Positions 15,207 through 22,422 of a stretch of 30,727 bases of DNA are shown here, one piece after another (the stretch's first letter is position 1; every line of letters starts with the position of its first letter). The stretch is from DASUFZ01 sp035541475 (lineage in GTDB: Bacteria; Myxococcota_A; UBA9160; SMWR01). Under the pieces are notes generated by a model that saw nothing but the letters and a program-made list of their open reading frames with translations, made no database searches and was not told where the DNA came from. The DNA is taken from contig DATKND010000001.1 of the NCBI GenBank assembly GCA_035541475.1, positions 1 through 30,727 of the forward strand, written 5' to 3'. The position numbers and the translations under genes were made by a program.

Positions 15207-16793
15207 CTGCGCCGTCTCGGCGTCGCGGCGGGCCTCGCCGCCTATCTCGCGGCGGCGCTCTTCCTGGCCCGGCCGCTCGCGTCGGAGCTCACGCGCGCGG
15301 TGCCGTCCCACTGGGAGGCGGACGTCGTCCACCAGCTCTGGGTGCAGTGGTGGTTCGCGGAGTCGTTCCATTCCGGGCGTCCGCTCTTCCACACCGACGT
15401 GATCCACTACCCGCAGGTCGTGAACCTCCAGCTCGCGGATCTGAATCTCGCGCTGAACACCGCGTTCTATCTGATCGAGCGCGCGCTCGGCACGACGCTC
15501 GCCTGGAACGCGCTGCTGCTGGCGTCGCTCGTCCTCGCCGGCGCCGCGACCTGGGCGCTCTGCGCGCGCTTCTCCGGTCGCGCCGACGCGGGCTGGCTCG
15601 CCGGACTCTGCTTCGCGGCGTCCTGCTTCTGGCGCGCGTGCGTCGGCAATGCCTGGCTCTACCTCGTGCAGATCTGGGTGCTGCCGCTGGCGCTGCTGGC
15701 GGCGTGGCGCGCCCTGCGAACGCGGCGCGTGCGCGACGCCGCGCTCGCCGGCGCGACCGTCGGGCTCGCCTTCCACGTGAGTCCCTACTTCTTCGTGGAT
15801 CTCGTCTTGCTCGGCGCGGCGCTCGCTCCCTGGTACGTGTCCGGCCTGCGAGGCTGGCTGCGCGCTCCGGGCGGAGCGCTGCGAGCCGCCGCGTCGGCGG
15901 GCGTGCTGCTCGCACTCGTCCTCCCGCGCGCGCTCCCGATGTGGCGCGCCGCCGGCGCCGATCTGCTGATCCACTCGAGCGCCGACGCCGCGCATCTCGC
16001 CGCACAGCCGGCGGAGCTCCTGTGGCCGTGGTCGTCGGCGCGCGACGCAAGCCCGGCCTGGGGATTTCGCGGCGACTACCTCGGCGCGCTGCTCGTGGCG
16101 CTGGCTGCGTGTGGCGCCGTCAGCGGACCGCGCCGGCGGCTCACGCCCTGGCTCTTCGGGGCGGCAGTGTGTCTGCTGCTCGCGCTCGGACCCTTCGTGA
16201 CGCTCTTCGGCGTCCGCGTGCCGCTTCCGGGTGTCGCGCTGGCGCATGCGCCGGGCTTCTCGCTGCTCTCGAATCCGTGGCGCTTCGTCGCGCCCGCGCT
16301 GCTCGCGCTCTCGCTGCCGGCGGCCGCCGGCGCCGCGGCGCTCGCGCGTCTCGCCGACTCGCGCGCCCGCGGCGCGGGGGCGGCGCTCGTCGCGTCGCTC
16401 GGCCTTTTGCACGTCCTCGACGTGGGATTCGCGCCGCCTCTTCCACTCGACCTGCCGCTCTGGCGGGACGAGCCGGCGCCGATCGCGCTGCGCCTGCGCG
16501 ACCTCTCCGACGTCCACGCCGTGCTCGATCTCTCGCGCCACTCGAAGCGCAACCAGCTCGTGCACGGCAAGGCGATCGTGTCGGGCTGGCTCCCACGCCT
16601 GCCGCGCGCGGTCGAGCAGGAGACCGTGCGCTTCGTCGAGAGCGTGCGGCGCGCGCCGCCGGCGGAGCGCGCGGACCGCCTCGGTCGCGCCGGCATCGGG
16701 GCGGTGATCCGCGACGACACGAGCGGCTCGCTGATCCGGCCCGACCCGGAGCGGCCGGGCGGCTTCCGCGAGGAGCCGCTGCGCGTCCCGTAG
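15207..16793 (+). CDS. Multi-pass membrane protein, GT-C-like
   Basis: From the CTG at 15207 this encodes 528 residues with about ten to twelve hydrophobic segments. The first loop reads SHWEADVVHQLWVQWWFAES, with an acidic residue after the first membrane helix as in GT-C glycosyltransferases. A soluble C-terminal part of about 120 residues follows. The only canonical start is a GTG at 15300, but that begins right at the conserved loop and removes the first helix (AAGLAAYLAAALFLARPL). The frame is open back to the previous stop, and CTG at 15207 has GAGAGG 8 bases upstream, so I favour it. If GTG is used, the protein has 497 residues. No characterised homologue was recognised. Confidence 0.7.
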   Translation: MRRLGVAAGLAAYLAAALFLARPLASELTRAVPSHWEADVVHQLWVQWWFAESFHSGRPLFHTDVIHYPQVVNLQLADLNLALNTAFYLIERALGTTLAWNALLLASLVLAGAATWALCARFSGRADAGWLAGLCFAASCFWRACVGNAWLYLVQIWVLPLALLAAWRALRTRRVRDAALAGATVGLAFHVSPYFFVDLVLLGAALAPWYVSGLRGWLRAPGGALRAAASAGVLLALVLPRALPMWRAAGADLLIHSSADAAHLAAQPAELLWPWSSARDASPAWGFRGDYLGALLVALAACGAVSGPRRRLTPWLFGAAVCLLLALGPFVTLFGVRVPLPGVALAHAPGFSLLSNPWRFVAPALLALSLPAAAGAAALARLADSRARGAGAALVASLGLLHVLDVGFAPPLPLDLPLWRDEPAPIALRLRDLSDVHAVLDLSRHSKRNQLVHGKAIVSGWLPRLPRAVEQETVRFVESVRRAPPAERADRLGRAGIGAVIRDDTSGSLIRPDPERPGGFREEPLRVP

Positions 16794-16846
16794 TGGCGGG
16801 TATGCTCGCCGCCTCGTCGGGGGAATGCGTGCGACAGGAGCGCTGG

Positions 16847-18220
16847 ATGCGCGCCGCGGCGGCCCTGGCGCTCGCGCTGGCGACGGGCTGCGGATTCTCG
16901 CGTGCCCCGAACGTCGTGCTGGTGTCGATCGACACGCTGCGCGCGGATCATCTCGGGAGCTACGGCTACGCTCGCGACACGTCGCCCGAGATCGATCGCC
17001 TCGCGGCGCAGGGCGTTCGCTATGCGCATGCCTACGCGGCGGCGAGCTGGACCTTGCCCTCGCACGTCTCGCTCTTCACGTCGCAGCTGCCGAGCCGTCA
17101 CGGCGTGCGCGACGACCGCAATGCGCTCTCGCCGCAGGCGACCACCTTGGCGAAACTGCTCTCGGCCGCGGGCTACAGCACGGCCGGCTTCGTCTCCTGG
17201 GTCTACGTCGGCGCGGCCTACGGGCTCGGACAGGGCTTCGACGTCTACCGCGAGCTCGTCGACCGCGCGCACTACGAGCCCGCCTCGGGCGGCGGCGCGG
17301 CGCCCGCCGCGCAGGTGGTCGACGCGGCGCTCGCGTGGCTCGCGTCGAAGCCGGCGCGGCCCTTCTTCCTCTTCGTCCACCTCTTCGATCCGCACCTCGA
17401 CTATGCGCCGCCCGCACCCTACGACTCGATGTTCGGCGGCGACCCCGCCGCCGCCGACGGCCGCTACGCGACCTTGAGCCGCTACATCCCCTACCTCGGC
17501 AAGCCGGTGCCGGCGATTCCGGACGCGGTGCGCGAGCGCGTGACCTCGCTCTACGACGGCGAGATCCGCTACGCCGACACCGAGCTCGGACGCCTGCTGC
17601 GCGCGCTCGACGCGCTCGGCGAAGAGAGCCTCGTCGTGTTCGTGTCGGACCACGGCGAGGAATTCGGCGAGCACGGCTCGCTCGAGGGCCACGGCTGGAC
17701 GCTCTACGAGGAGGTGCTGCACGTGCCGCTGGTGCTGCGCCTGCCCCGCGGCGAGCAGGCGGGCCGCGTGGTCGACGCGCCGGTGTCGCTGATCGACGTC
17801 GCGCCGACCGTCCTCGACGCGCTCGGACTCCCCGCGCCGCCGGAGTTCGAGGGCCGGAGCCTGCTCGGGCTCGCGCGCGGCGACGAGGCGCCGCGCGGCA
17901 GGCTCCTATTCGCGCAGATCGACCGCGCGGGCGCGCGGCTGCGCGCGGTGCGCGGGGATCACTGGAAGCGGATCGAAGTGCGCGACGCCGGCGCCGCGAC
18001 GCTGGGACTCCCCGTGCGCGAGGGCGAGCTGCTGTTCGACCTCGATGCGGATCCCGGCGAGCAGCGCGATCTCTCGGGCCGAAACGAATTGGTGTCGCGC
18101 TATCTCTCGGCCGCGCTCGCGGCCGCCGAGGCCTCGGGGGCGCAGGCGCCGGCGCCCGTGGCTGCGACGCTCTCGCCCGAGGACCGCGAGCGGCTCCGCG
18201 CCCTCGGCTACGCGCAGTGA
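16847..18220 (+). CDS. Sulfatase-fold (alkaline phosphatase superfamily) lipoprotein
   Basis: This encodes 457 residues. The signal sequence ends in LATGC with Cys15 as a probable lipidation site, so the enzyme would sit on a membrane facing the periplasm. The catalytic domain starts with VVLVSIDTLRADHLGSYGY (metal ligand Asp29) and has FVSDHGEEFGEHG as the second metal cluster. The nucleophile motif is SWTLPSH: where classical sulfatases have C/S-x-P-S-R, this has Thr69-x-Pro-Ser72-His. A formylglycine mechanism is therefore unlikely, and a Thr nucleophile (phosphatase or phosphotransferase-like) is plausible. I chose the ATG at 16847 because AGGAG lies 6 bases upstream; an ATG at 16802 gives a poorer signal peptide. 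Its TGA overlaps the next GTG. Confidence 0.87.
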   Translation: MRAAAALALALATGCGFSRAPNVVLVSIDTLRADHLGSYGYARDTSPEIDRLAAQGVRYAHAYAAASWTLPSHVSLFTSQLPSRHGVRDDRNALSPQATTLAKLLSAAGYSTAGFVSWVYVGAAYGLGQGFDVYRELVDRAHYEPASGGGAAPAAQVVDAALAWLASKPARPFFLFVHLFDPHLDYAPPAPYDSMFGGDPAAADGRYATLSRYIPYLGKPVPAIPDAVRERVTSLYDGEIRYADTELGRLLRALDALGEESLVVFVSDHGEEFGEHGSLEGHGWTLYEEVLHVPLVLRLPRGEQAGRVVDAPVSLIDVAPTVLDALGLPAPPEFEGRSLLGLARGDEAPRGRLLFAQIDRAGARLRAVRGDHWKRIEVRDAGAATLGLPVREGELLFDLDADPGEQRDLSGRNELVSRYLSAALAAAEASGAQAPAPVAATLSPEDRERLRALGYAQ

Positions 18221-19785
18221 GCCGGAGAGTTCTCGCCGACGCGTTCGAGCGCGCGGCGGTCGTCGCGGCGCGGTTCTTCGTCGCGCTGCTCGCGCGGATG
18301 CCGCACCGAGTCGTGCTCGCCGGCGCGCGCGCGCTCGCCGACTGCGCCTTCGCCCTGCGCGTGCGGCGGCGCGCGATGCTGTCGAATCTCGACCGCGTCT
18401 ACGGCGATCGCAAAGCAAACGCCGAGAAGCGGCGGATCGCGCGCAGCGCGATGCGGAACCTCTTCCTCTCCGCGGCCGAGATGGCGCGCGGCTCGCACCC
18501 GCGCGCGCGTGACGAGGTCGCGCGCACGCTCGAGTTCGAGCCGCGAGCGCTCGTCGACGAGCTCGCCGCCGATCCGCGCGGCAGCCTGCTGGTGGTCGCG
18601 CACTCGGGCAACTTCGACCTCTGCGGCCTGCGCTTCACGCTCGACTACGGCCGTCCGCTCGCGGTCGTGATGAAGCCGCTCGGCACGCCGCGCTTCGACG
18701 AGCTGCTCGTCGGGGCGCGACGCAGCTACGGCTTCGAGGTGCTCTCGGCGCAGGAGCGCGGGCTCGTGCTCGGATGCGCGCGGCGGCTGCGCGAGGGCGG
18801 CGTGGTCTGCATGCTGCCGGACCAGTTCGCGCGCAGCGGCGGCGTCGTGGTCGATTTCCTCGGCGTGCCCGCGAGCACGCACGCGGGCCCGGCGCTAGCG
18901 GCGCTGCGCGCGCGCGTCTGCCGCATCTTCGTCGTGGTCGACACGCGCGTGCGCGACGGCGCCGGCCACGTCTGCCACGTGCGCGAGATCAGGGGCTTCG
19001 AGCCCTCCGAAGACCCGCGCGCGGATGCCCTGCGCCTGACGCAGCGATTCTGCGACGAGATGGGCGAGGTCGTCCGCGCCCATCCCGAGTCGTATCTCTG
19101 GCAGCACCGCCGCTGGCGCCGCCACACAAGGCTCGGCGCGCGGCGCCGGAGGCGCCGCGCGAACCTGGCGCTAGATCGCCCGCCAGATCAGCGCCGCCGA
19201 CGAGACGAGGATCACGAGCGACGTGACCCCCGCGCCGAGGCCGCGCGGCGGGCGGCGCATCACGTGGACGTCGAGGCCGAAGGGGTGCATCAGACGCGCG
19301 AGCACGAGCGCGGAGCCGAGCAGGTGGAGGAGCGTGTGTCCGGCGCCGTTCAGCTCGAGCAGCGCCATCAGCAGCAGCGCGAGCGGCACGTGCTCGACGA
19401 AGTTCGCGTGGCGCCGGATCGCGACGGTCAGATCCGGGTTGCCGCCGTCGCCGAGCGAGACGTTGCCGCGCGTGCGCATCACGCCGATCGGAATCTCGAG
19501 CGCCAGGAACATCAGACCGAGCAGTCCGGCGTAGATCGCAGTGATCGGAACGGACATCATCCGGGAATCCTCCATCCTCGCGACGATCGAGGGAACCTGA
19601 TCTCGACACAATCTCGCGCGAATGTCCACCGGCTCCGGGAAACCGCCGCGCGTCGCGCTCGGATGGGGTGCGAGCCCCGCGCTCAGCTGGGCGTCGACCC
19701 GTCGCGGTGCAGCAGGAAGGCCGCGTTCTCGCGGAAGAGACCGGGCGCCTCGTCGGGACGCAGGCCGAGCTTCCCGGCCGCGTAG
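18217..19785 (+). CDS. LpxL/HtrB-type lipid acyltransferase with aberrant readthrough tail
   Basis: Residues 1-303 form a complete LpxL/HtrB-type acyltransferase, the family that adds secondary acyl chains to lipid A or related lipids at the inner membrane. HSGNFD at 129-134 is the HX4D catalytic motif, VVCMLPDQFARSGGV is the later conserved block and HPESYLWQHRRWRRH (289-303) is the usual end. The GTG start overlaps the sulfatase stop (GTGA). No stop follows: the frame continues 219 codons through a hairpin, the whole antisense MAPEG gene and into the amidohydrolase gene. The tail is Arg/His/Glu-rich antisense translation, so it is probably non-native. A one-base shift would end the protein at TAG 19172-19174. 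Confidence 0.85.
   Translation: MSRRVLADAFERAAVVAARFFVALLARMPHRVVLAGARALADCAFALRVRRRAMLSNLDRVYGDRKANAEKRRIARSAMRNLFLSAAEMARGSHPRARDEVARTLEFEPRALVDELAADPRGSLLVVAHSGNFDLCGLRFTLDYGRPLAVVMKPLGTPRFDELLVGARRSYGFEVLSAQERGLVLGCARRLREGGVVCMLPDQFARSGGVVVDFLGVPASTHAGPALAALRARVCRIFVVVDTRVRDGAGHVCHVREIRGFEPSEDPRADALRLTQRFCDEMGEVVRAHPESYLWQHRRWRRHTRLGARRRRRRANLALDRPPDQRRRRDEDHERRDPRAEAARRAAHHVDVEAEGVHQTREHERGAEQVEERVSGAVQLEQRHQQQRERHVLDEVRVAPDRDGQIRVAAVAERDVAARAHHADRNLERQEHQTEQSGVDRSDRNGHHPGILHPRDDRGNLISTQSRANVHRLRETAARRARMGCEPRAQLGVDPSRCSRKAAFSRKRPGASSGRRPSFPAA
19137..19161. terminator. GC-rich hairpin between convergent genes
   Basis: CGCGCGGCGCC (19137-19147), loop GGA, GGCGCCGCGCG (19151-19161): a perfect 11-bp stem. 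It lies 28 bases past the last family-conserved codon of the acyltransferase and 9 bp after the MAPEG stop on the other strand. A bidirectional terminator or mRNA 3' barrier is likely, although no U-tract follows on either strand. Confidence 0.5.
19171..19560 (-). CDS. MAPEG family membrane protein
   Basis: This encodes 129 residues with four hydrophobic segments (about 5-25, 58-70, 75-90 and 108-127). The central region RRHANFVEHVPLALLLMALLE is the recognisable MAPEG signature, the family of membrane glutathione-dependent and eicosanoid enzymes; the Arg and Asn-x2-Glu residues are present. Bacterial members are poorly characterised. I chose the ATG at 19560 because AGGA lies 7 bases upstream; the longer frame to 19629 adds an unlikely charged leader. 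The whole gene is antisense to the readthrough tail of the acyltransferase. The TAG stop is at 19173-19171. The 122 bp upstream, before the amidohydrolase stop, show no convincing promoter. Confidence 0.85.
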   Translation of the reverse strand: MMSVPITAIYAGLLGLMFLALEIPIGVMRTRGNVSLGDGGNPDLTVAIRRHANFVEHVPLALLLMALLELNGAGHTLLHLLGSALVLARLMHPFGLDVHVMRRPPRGLGAGVTSLVILVSSAALIWRAI

Positions 19786-20846
19786 TCATCGAGCGGGTGC
19801 GCGGTGCCCTCGGAGTGCGGGTAATCGCTGCAGCACATCAGGAGATCCGCGCCGGGGAGCTGGCGCGCGAGGTTCCGCGGCAGCTCGTAGGCGAACGACG
19901 CGACGCGTACCTGGCGGCGGAAGTAGTCGCTCGGGCGCAACCGCAGCGGAGAGTCGCGGCCGTCGAGGCGGCGCACGAACTCGCTGCCGCCGTCGAGCAT
20001 CATGAGGAAGAGCGGCACCCACACGGCGGAGAGCTCGATCACGCCGACCCGCAGCTCGGGATGGCGCTCGAAGACACCGTGGAGGATCAGGTCCGTCAGC
20101 GCGAGCGCGGCCGGCACGTAGAGGAGCACGGTGTCGATCGCGAAGACGCCGCGGTCGTCGCGATCGGCGTACCAGGCCGGATCGAAGACCTTCGGCTGGT
20201 CGGCGACGTGGAAGCAGGGCGAGATGCCGTGGTCGGCGAAGGCGGCCCAGACGCGGTCGAGATCGGGATGCGAGAGCGCGCGTCCCTCGACCTGCGCGGG
20301 CGCGATCATGGCCGCGCGCACGCCGGCACGAGAGAGCCGCGCGAGCTCCTGCTCGAGCCAGCGCGGATCGCGCAAGGTGAGGTGCGCGACGGGGTGGAGG
20401 CGGCCTTCGCCCTCGGCCACGACCGCCTCGCACCAGCGGTTCCAGGCGGTCATGTTGGCGCACAGGGCGCGCAGGTCGCGCGAGAGGATGCGCTCCCAGC
20501 CGAGCCCGTAGTTCGGGAAGAGCATCGCCTCGTCGACGCCGAGCGCGGCGAGCCGATCGCGGCGCGCGCGCGGGTCCCAGTAGTCGCGCGGCAGGATCTC
20601 GTCGTAGCGCGCCTGCGGCGGCAGGCCCTCGCGCTCGCGGCGCCGCCGCTCGCCGATCGCATCGGTCTCGCCGGGCGTCTGCACGTCGGCGACCCCGAGC
20701 ACGTGCTCGCGCCAGCACACGTGCACGTGTCCCTGCGCGTCGTCGACGAAGCGGATCGCCTCGTGACGCATCTCCGGGTCGATGTGCTCCTCCCAGAGTC
20801 CCCGGTACTCGTACAGGTGCTGGTCGCAGTCGATCACGCGCGGCAT
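19683..20846 (-). CDS. Amidohydrolase-2 family protein (metal-dependent hydrolase/decarboxylase)
   Basis: This encodes 387 residues of the amidohydrolase-related TIM-barrel family (ACMSD/gamma-resorcylate decarboxylase type). The N-terminal metal motif is DCDQH (residues 6-10). The mid-barrel histidine is in ISPCFHVADQ, the HPELRVGVIELSAVWVP block is typical and CSDYPHSEG holds the late metal-site Asp. Members decarboxylate or hydrolyse aromatic and related acids in catabolic pathways; the substrate is not visible. The ATG at 20846 has GGGAGG 5 bases before it. It is the last gene of a four-gene operon, 18 bp after the SOD-like gene. Confidence 0.88.
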   Translation of the reverse strand: MPRVIDCDQHLYEYRGLWEEHIDPEMRHEAIRFVDDAQGHVHVCWREHVLGVADVQTPGETDAIGERRRREREGLPPQARYDEILPRDYWDPRARRDRLAALGVDEAMLFPNYGLGWERILSRDLRALCANMTAWNRWCEAVVAEGEGRLHPVAHLTLRDPRWLEQELARLSRAGVRAAMIAPAQVEGRALSHPDLDRVWAAFADHGISPCFHVADQPKVFDPAWYADRDDRGVFAIDTVLLYVPAALALTDLILHGVFERHPELRVGVIELSAVWVPLFLMMLDGGSEFVRRLDGRDSPLRLRPSDYFRRQVRVASFAYELPRNLARQLPGADLLMCCSDYPHSEGTAHPLDDYAAGKLGLRPDEAPGLFRENAAFLLHRDGSTPS

Positions 20847-20864
20847 GGAACCTCCCGTGCGCCG

Positions 20865-21617
20865 TCAGGTCGCGAGCCGCTTGCGCGCCGCGTCGACGCG
20901 GCGGTTCACCTCGCTCCACAGCACATTGGCGAAGAACACGTCGATGTAGCTCTTCGCGTCGGCACCGTAGTCCATCGCATAGGCGTGCTCGTACATGTCG
21001 AGCACGAGCACCGGGTCGCCGGCCACCGGCTGGTGCATGTGATCCGAGCCCCACCAGTTGTGGAGCGTTCGGCTCGTCGGCTCGTAGGCGACGATCACCC
21101 AGCCCGAGCCGCCGCCAAGCGCGAGCGCCGTCCGCCGGAAGTCCCGCTGCCAGACCTCCAGCGAGCCGTACTCCTCCTGGAGGAGCGCCGCGACGACGCC
21201 CTCGCACGGTCCTTTGCCACCGAGGTTCCCGAAGTAGTGCTCGTGCAGGAGCATCGAGTTCGCCGCGAGCAGCTCCTCGCGCTTCAGCGATCCCGTCTGA
21301 TAGGGCGGCGCGTCCGCCGGCAGCGAGCCGAGCTGCTGCTGGATCTGATTGAGGCGCTTCACCGCGCCGGCGTAGTTGTTGTCGTGATGCGAGAGCAGGA
21401 GCTTCTGGGAGAGGCCCTTCAGCTTCGCCGGATCGAAGGGCAGCGGCTGGATCGGGTGCTCGCCGCGATACGCGGGCGCCTTCGCGCCCGGAGCCTCCGC
21501 GGCCAGCGCGCTCCGGCCCACGCCCGTCGCCAGCGCGGCGCCCGCGCCGACGAGAGCCGCGGTCTCGAGCAGCTCGCGGCGCGTCAGCGCGCCGGGTCCC
21601 TTCGCAGCCTCGTCCAT
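20865..21617 (-). CDS. Exported Fe/Mn superoxide dismutase homologue, probable Tat signal
   Basis: This encodes 250 residues. The leader LTRRELLETAALVGAGAALATG with ALA at 37-39 looks like a twin-arginine signal peptide, so the protein would be exported folded with its metal. The SOD domain follows, with probable metal ligands His77 (SHHDNNY), His127 (LHEHYFGN), Asp207 and His211 (DMYEHAY). By eye alignment to E. coli FeSOD, the gateway tyrosine and its partner histidine are replaced (Ala85 and Asn81), and the usual D-x-W-E-H has Tyr for Trp. SOD activity is therefore uncertain; it may be a related metalloprotein. The start has GGAGGAGG just upstream. It lies 13 bp after the SDR gene. Confidence 0.87.
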   Translation of the reverse strand: MDEAAKGPGALTRRELLETAALVGAGAALATGVGRSALAAEAPGAKAPAYRGEHPIQPLPFDPAKLKGLSQKLLLSHHDNNYAGAVKRLNQIQQQLGSLPADAPPYQTGSLKREELLAANSMLLHEHYFGNLGGKGPCEGVVAALLQEEYGSLEVWQRDFRRTALALGGGSGWVIVAYEPTSRTLHNWWGSDHMHQPVAGDPVLVLDMYEHAYAMDYGADAKSYIDVFFANVLWSEVNRRVDAARKRLAT

Positions 21618-21630
21618 CAGACCTCCTCCG

Positions 21631-22422
21631 TTAGAGCGGCGGCGTCGGCACGCGGATCGCCGGGAACTCGGTGCCGCCGTCGATCTGGAAGACCTTGCCC
21701 GTGACCCAGCCCGCTGCCGGCGACGCGAGGTAGAGCGCGCAGGCGGCGATGTCCTCGACCGTGCCGGGGCGTCGCATCGGGGTGTTGGCCTCGAACTGCT
21801 GGCGCAGCGCGTCGCTCTGGAGGACCGACGCGAGCGCGTCCGTATCGACGCCGCCCACCGAGATCGCGTTCACGCGCACCTTCGGCGCGAGCTCGGCCGC
21901 GAGGTTCCGCGTCAGCATGTTGAGCGCGGCCTTGGCGGCGCCGTAGGCGACGAAGCCCGTCTGCACCATGTCGCTCGAGCGCGACGAGATGTTGACGATC
22001 GCGCCGCCGCCGGCGGTCTTCACCATCTGGGGCACCGCGATGCGCGAGAGCAGGAAGGCGCTCGTCGCGTTGAACCGCAGCGCGATCTCGAAGAAGGCCT
22101 CGCTCGTCTGGAGGGCGGGGCGCGGCGGCGTCCCACCCGCGTTGTTGACGAGGATGTCGAGGCGCCCGAAGGCGCCGAGCGCCTCGGAGACCGCGCGCTC
22201 GAGGTCGGCCGTCTTCGTGACGTCGCACACGACCGTCGCCGCGCGGCGGCCGCGCGCGCGCACCGCCTCGGCGGTCGCGTCGAGGTCGGCCTGCGTGCGC
22301 GCGGCGCACACGAGATCGGCGCCCGCCTCCGCGAAGGCGAGCGCGATGCCGCGGCCGATGCCGCGTCCCGCTCCCGTCACCAGCGCGACGCGATCGGTCA
22401 GGCGGAAGCGGTCGAGGATCAC
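21631..22422 (-). CDS. SDR family NAD(P)-dependent oxidoreductase
   Basis: This encodes 263 residues of a classical short-chain dehydrogenase/reductase. The cofactor motif TGAGRGIGRG is near residue 17-26, followed by NNAG, then the catalytic Ser in NISSRSSD and YGAAK (Tyr-x3-Lys). The ending GKVFQIDGGTEFP is typical. The basic AART after the second strand suggests NADP(H) preference, as an inference. It reduces or oxidises an unknown alcohol/ketone in the cytoplasm. The GTG at 22422 overlaps the TGA of the upstream dehydrogenase gene (GTGA), so they are coupled. Confidence 0.92.
   Translation of the reverse strand: MILDRFRLTDRVALVTGAGRGIGRGIALAFAEAGADLVCAARTQADLDATAEAVRARGRRAATVVCDVTKTADLERAVSEALGAFGRLDILVNNAGGTPPRPALQTSEAFFEIALRFNATSAFLLSRIAVPQMVKTAGGGAIVNISSRSSDMVQTGFVAYGAAKAALNMLTRNLAAELAPKVRVNAISVGGVDTDALASVLQSDALRQQFEANTPMRRPGTVEDIAACALYLASPAAGWVTGKVFQIDGGTEFPAIRVPTPPL

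Noticed and set aside
13049..16846. Upstream extension of the sulfatase frame through five genes
   Set aside because: It only reflects absence of stops; the strong AGGAG site and lipoprotein signal fix the start at 16847.
19663..19676. Short GGGG/CCCC inverted repeat after the amidohydrolase stop as a terminator
   Set aside because: The arms are only 4 bp and not distinguishable from chance in this GC-rich DNA.
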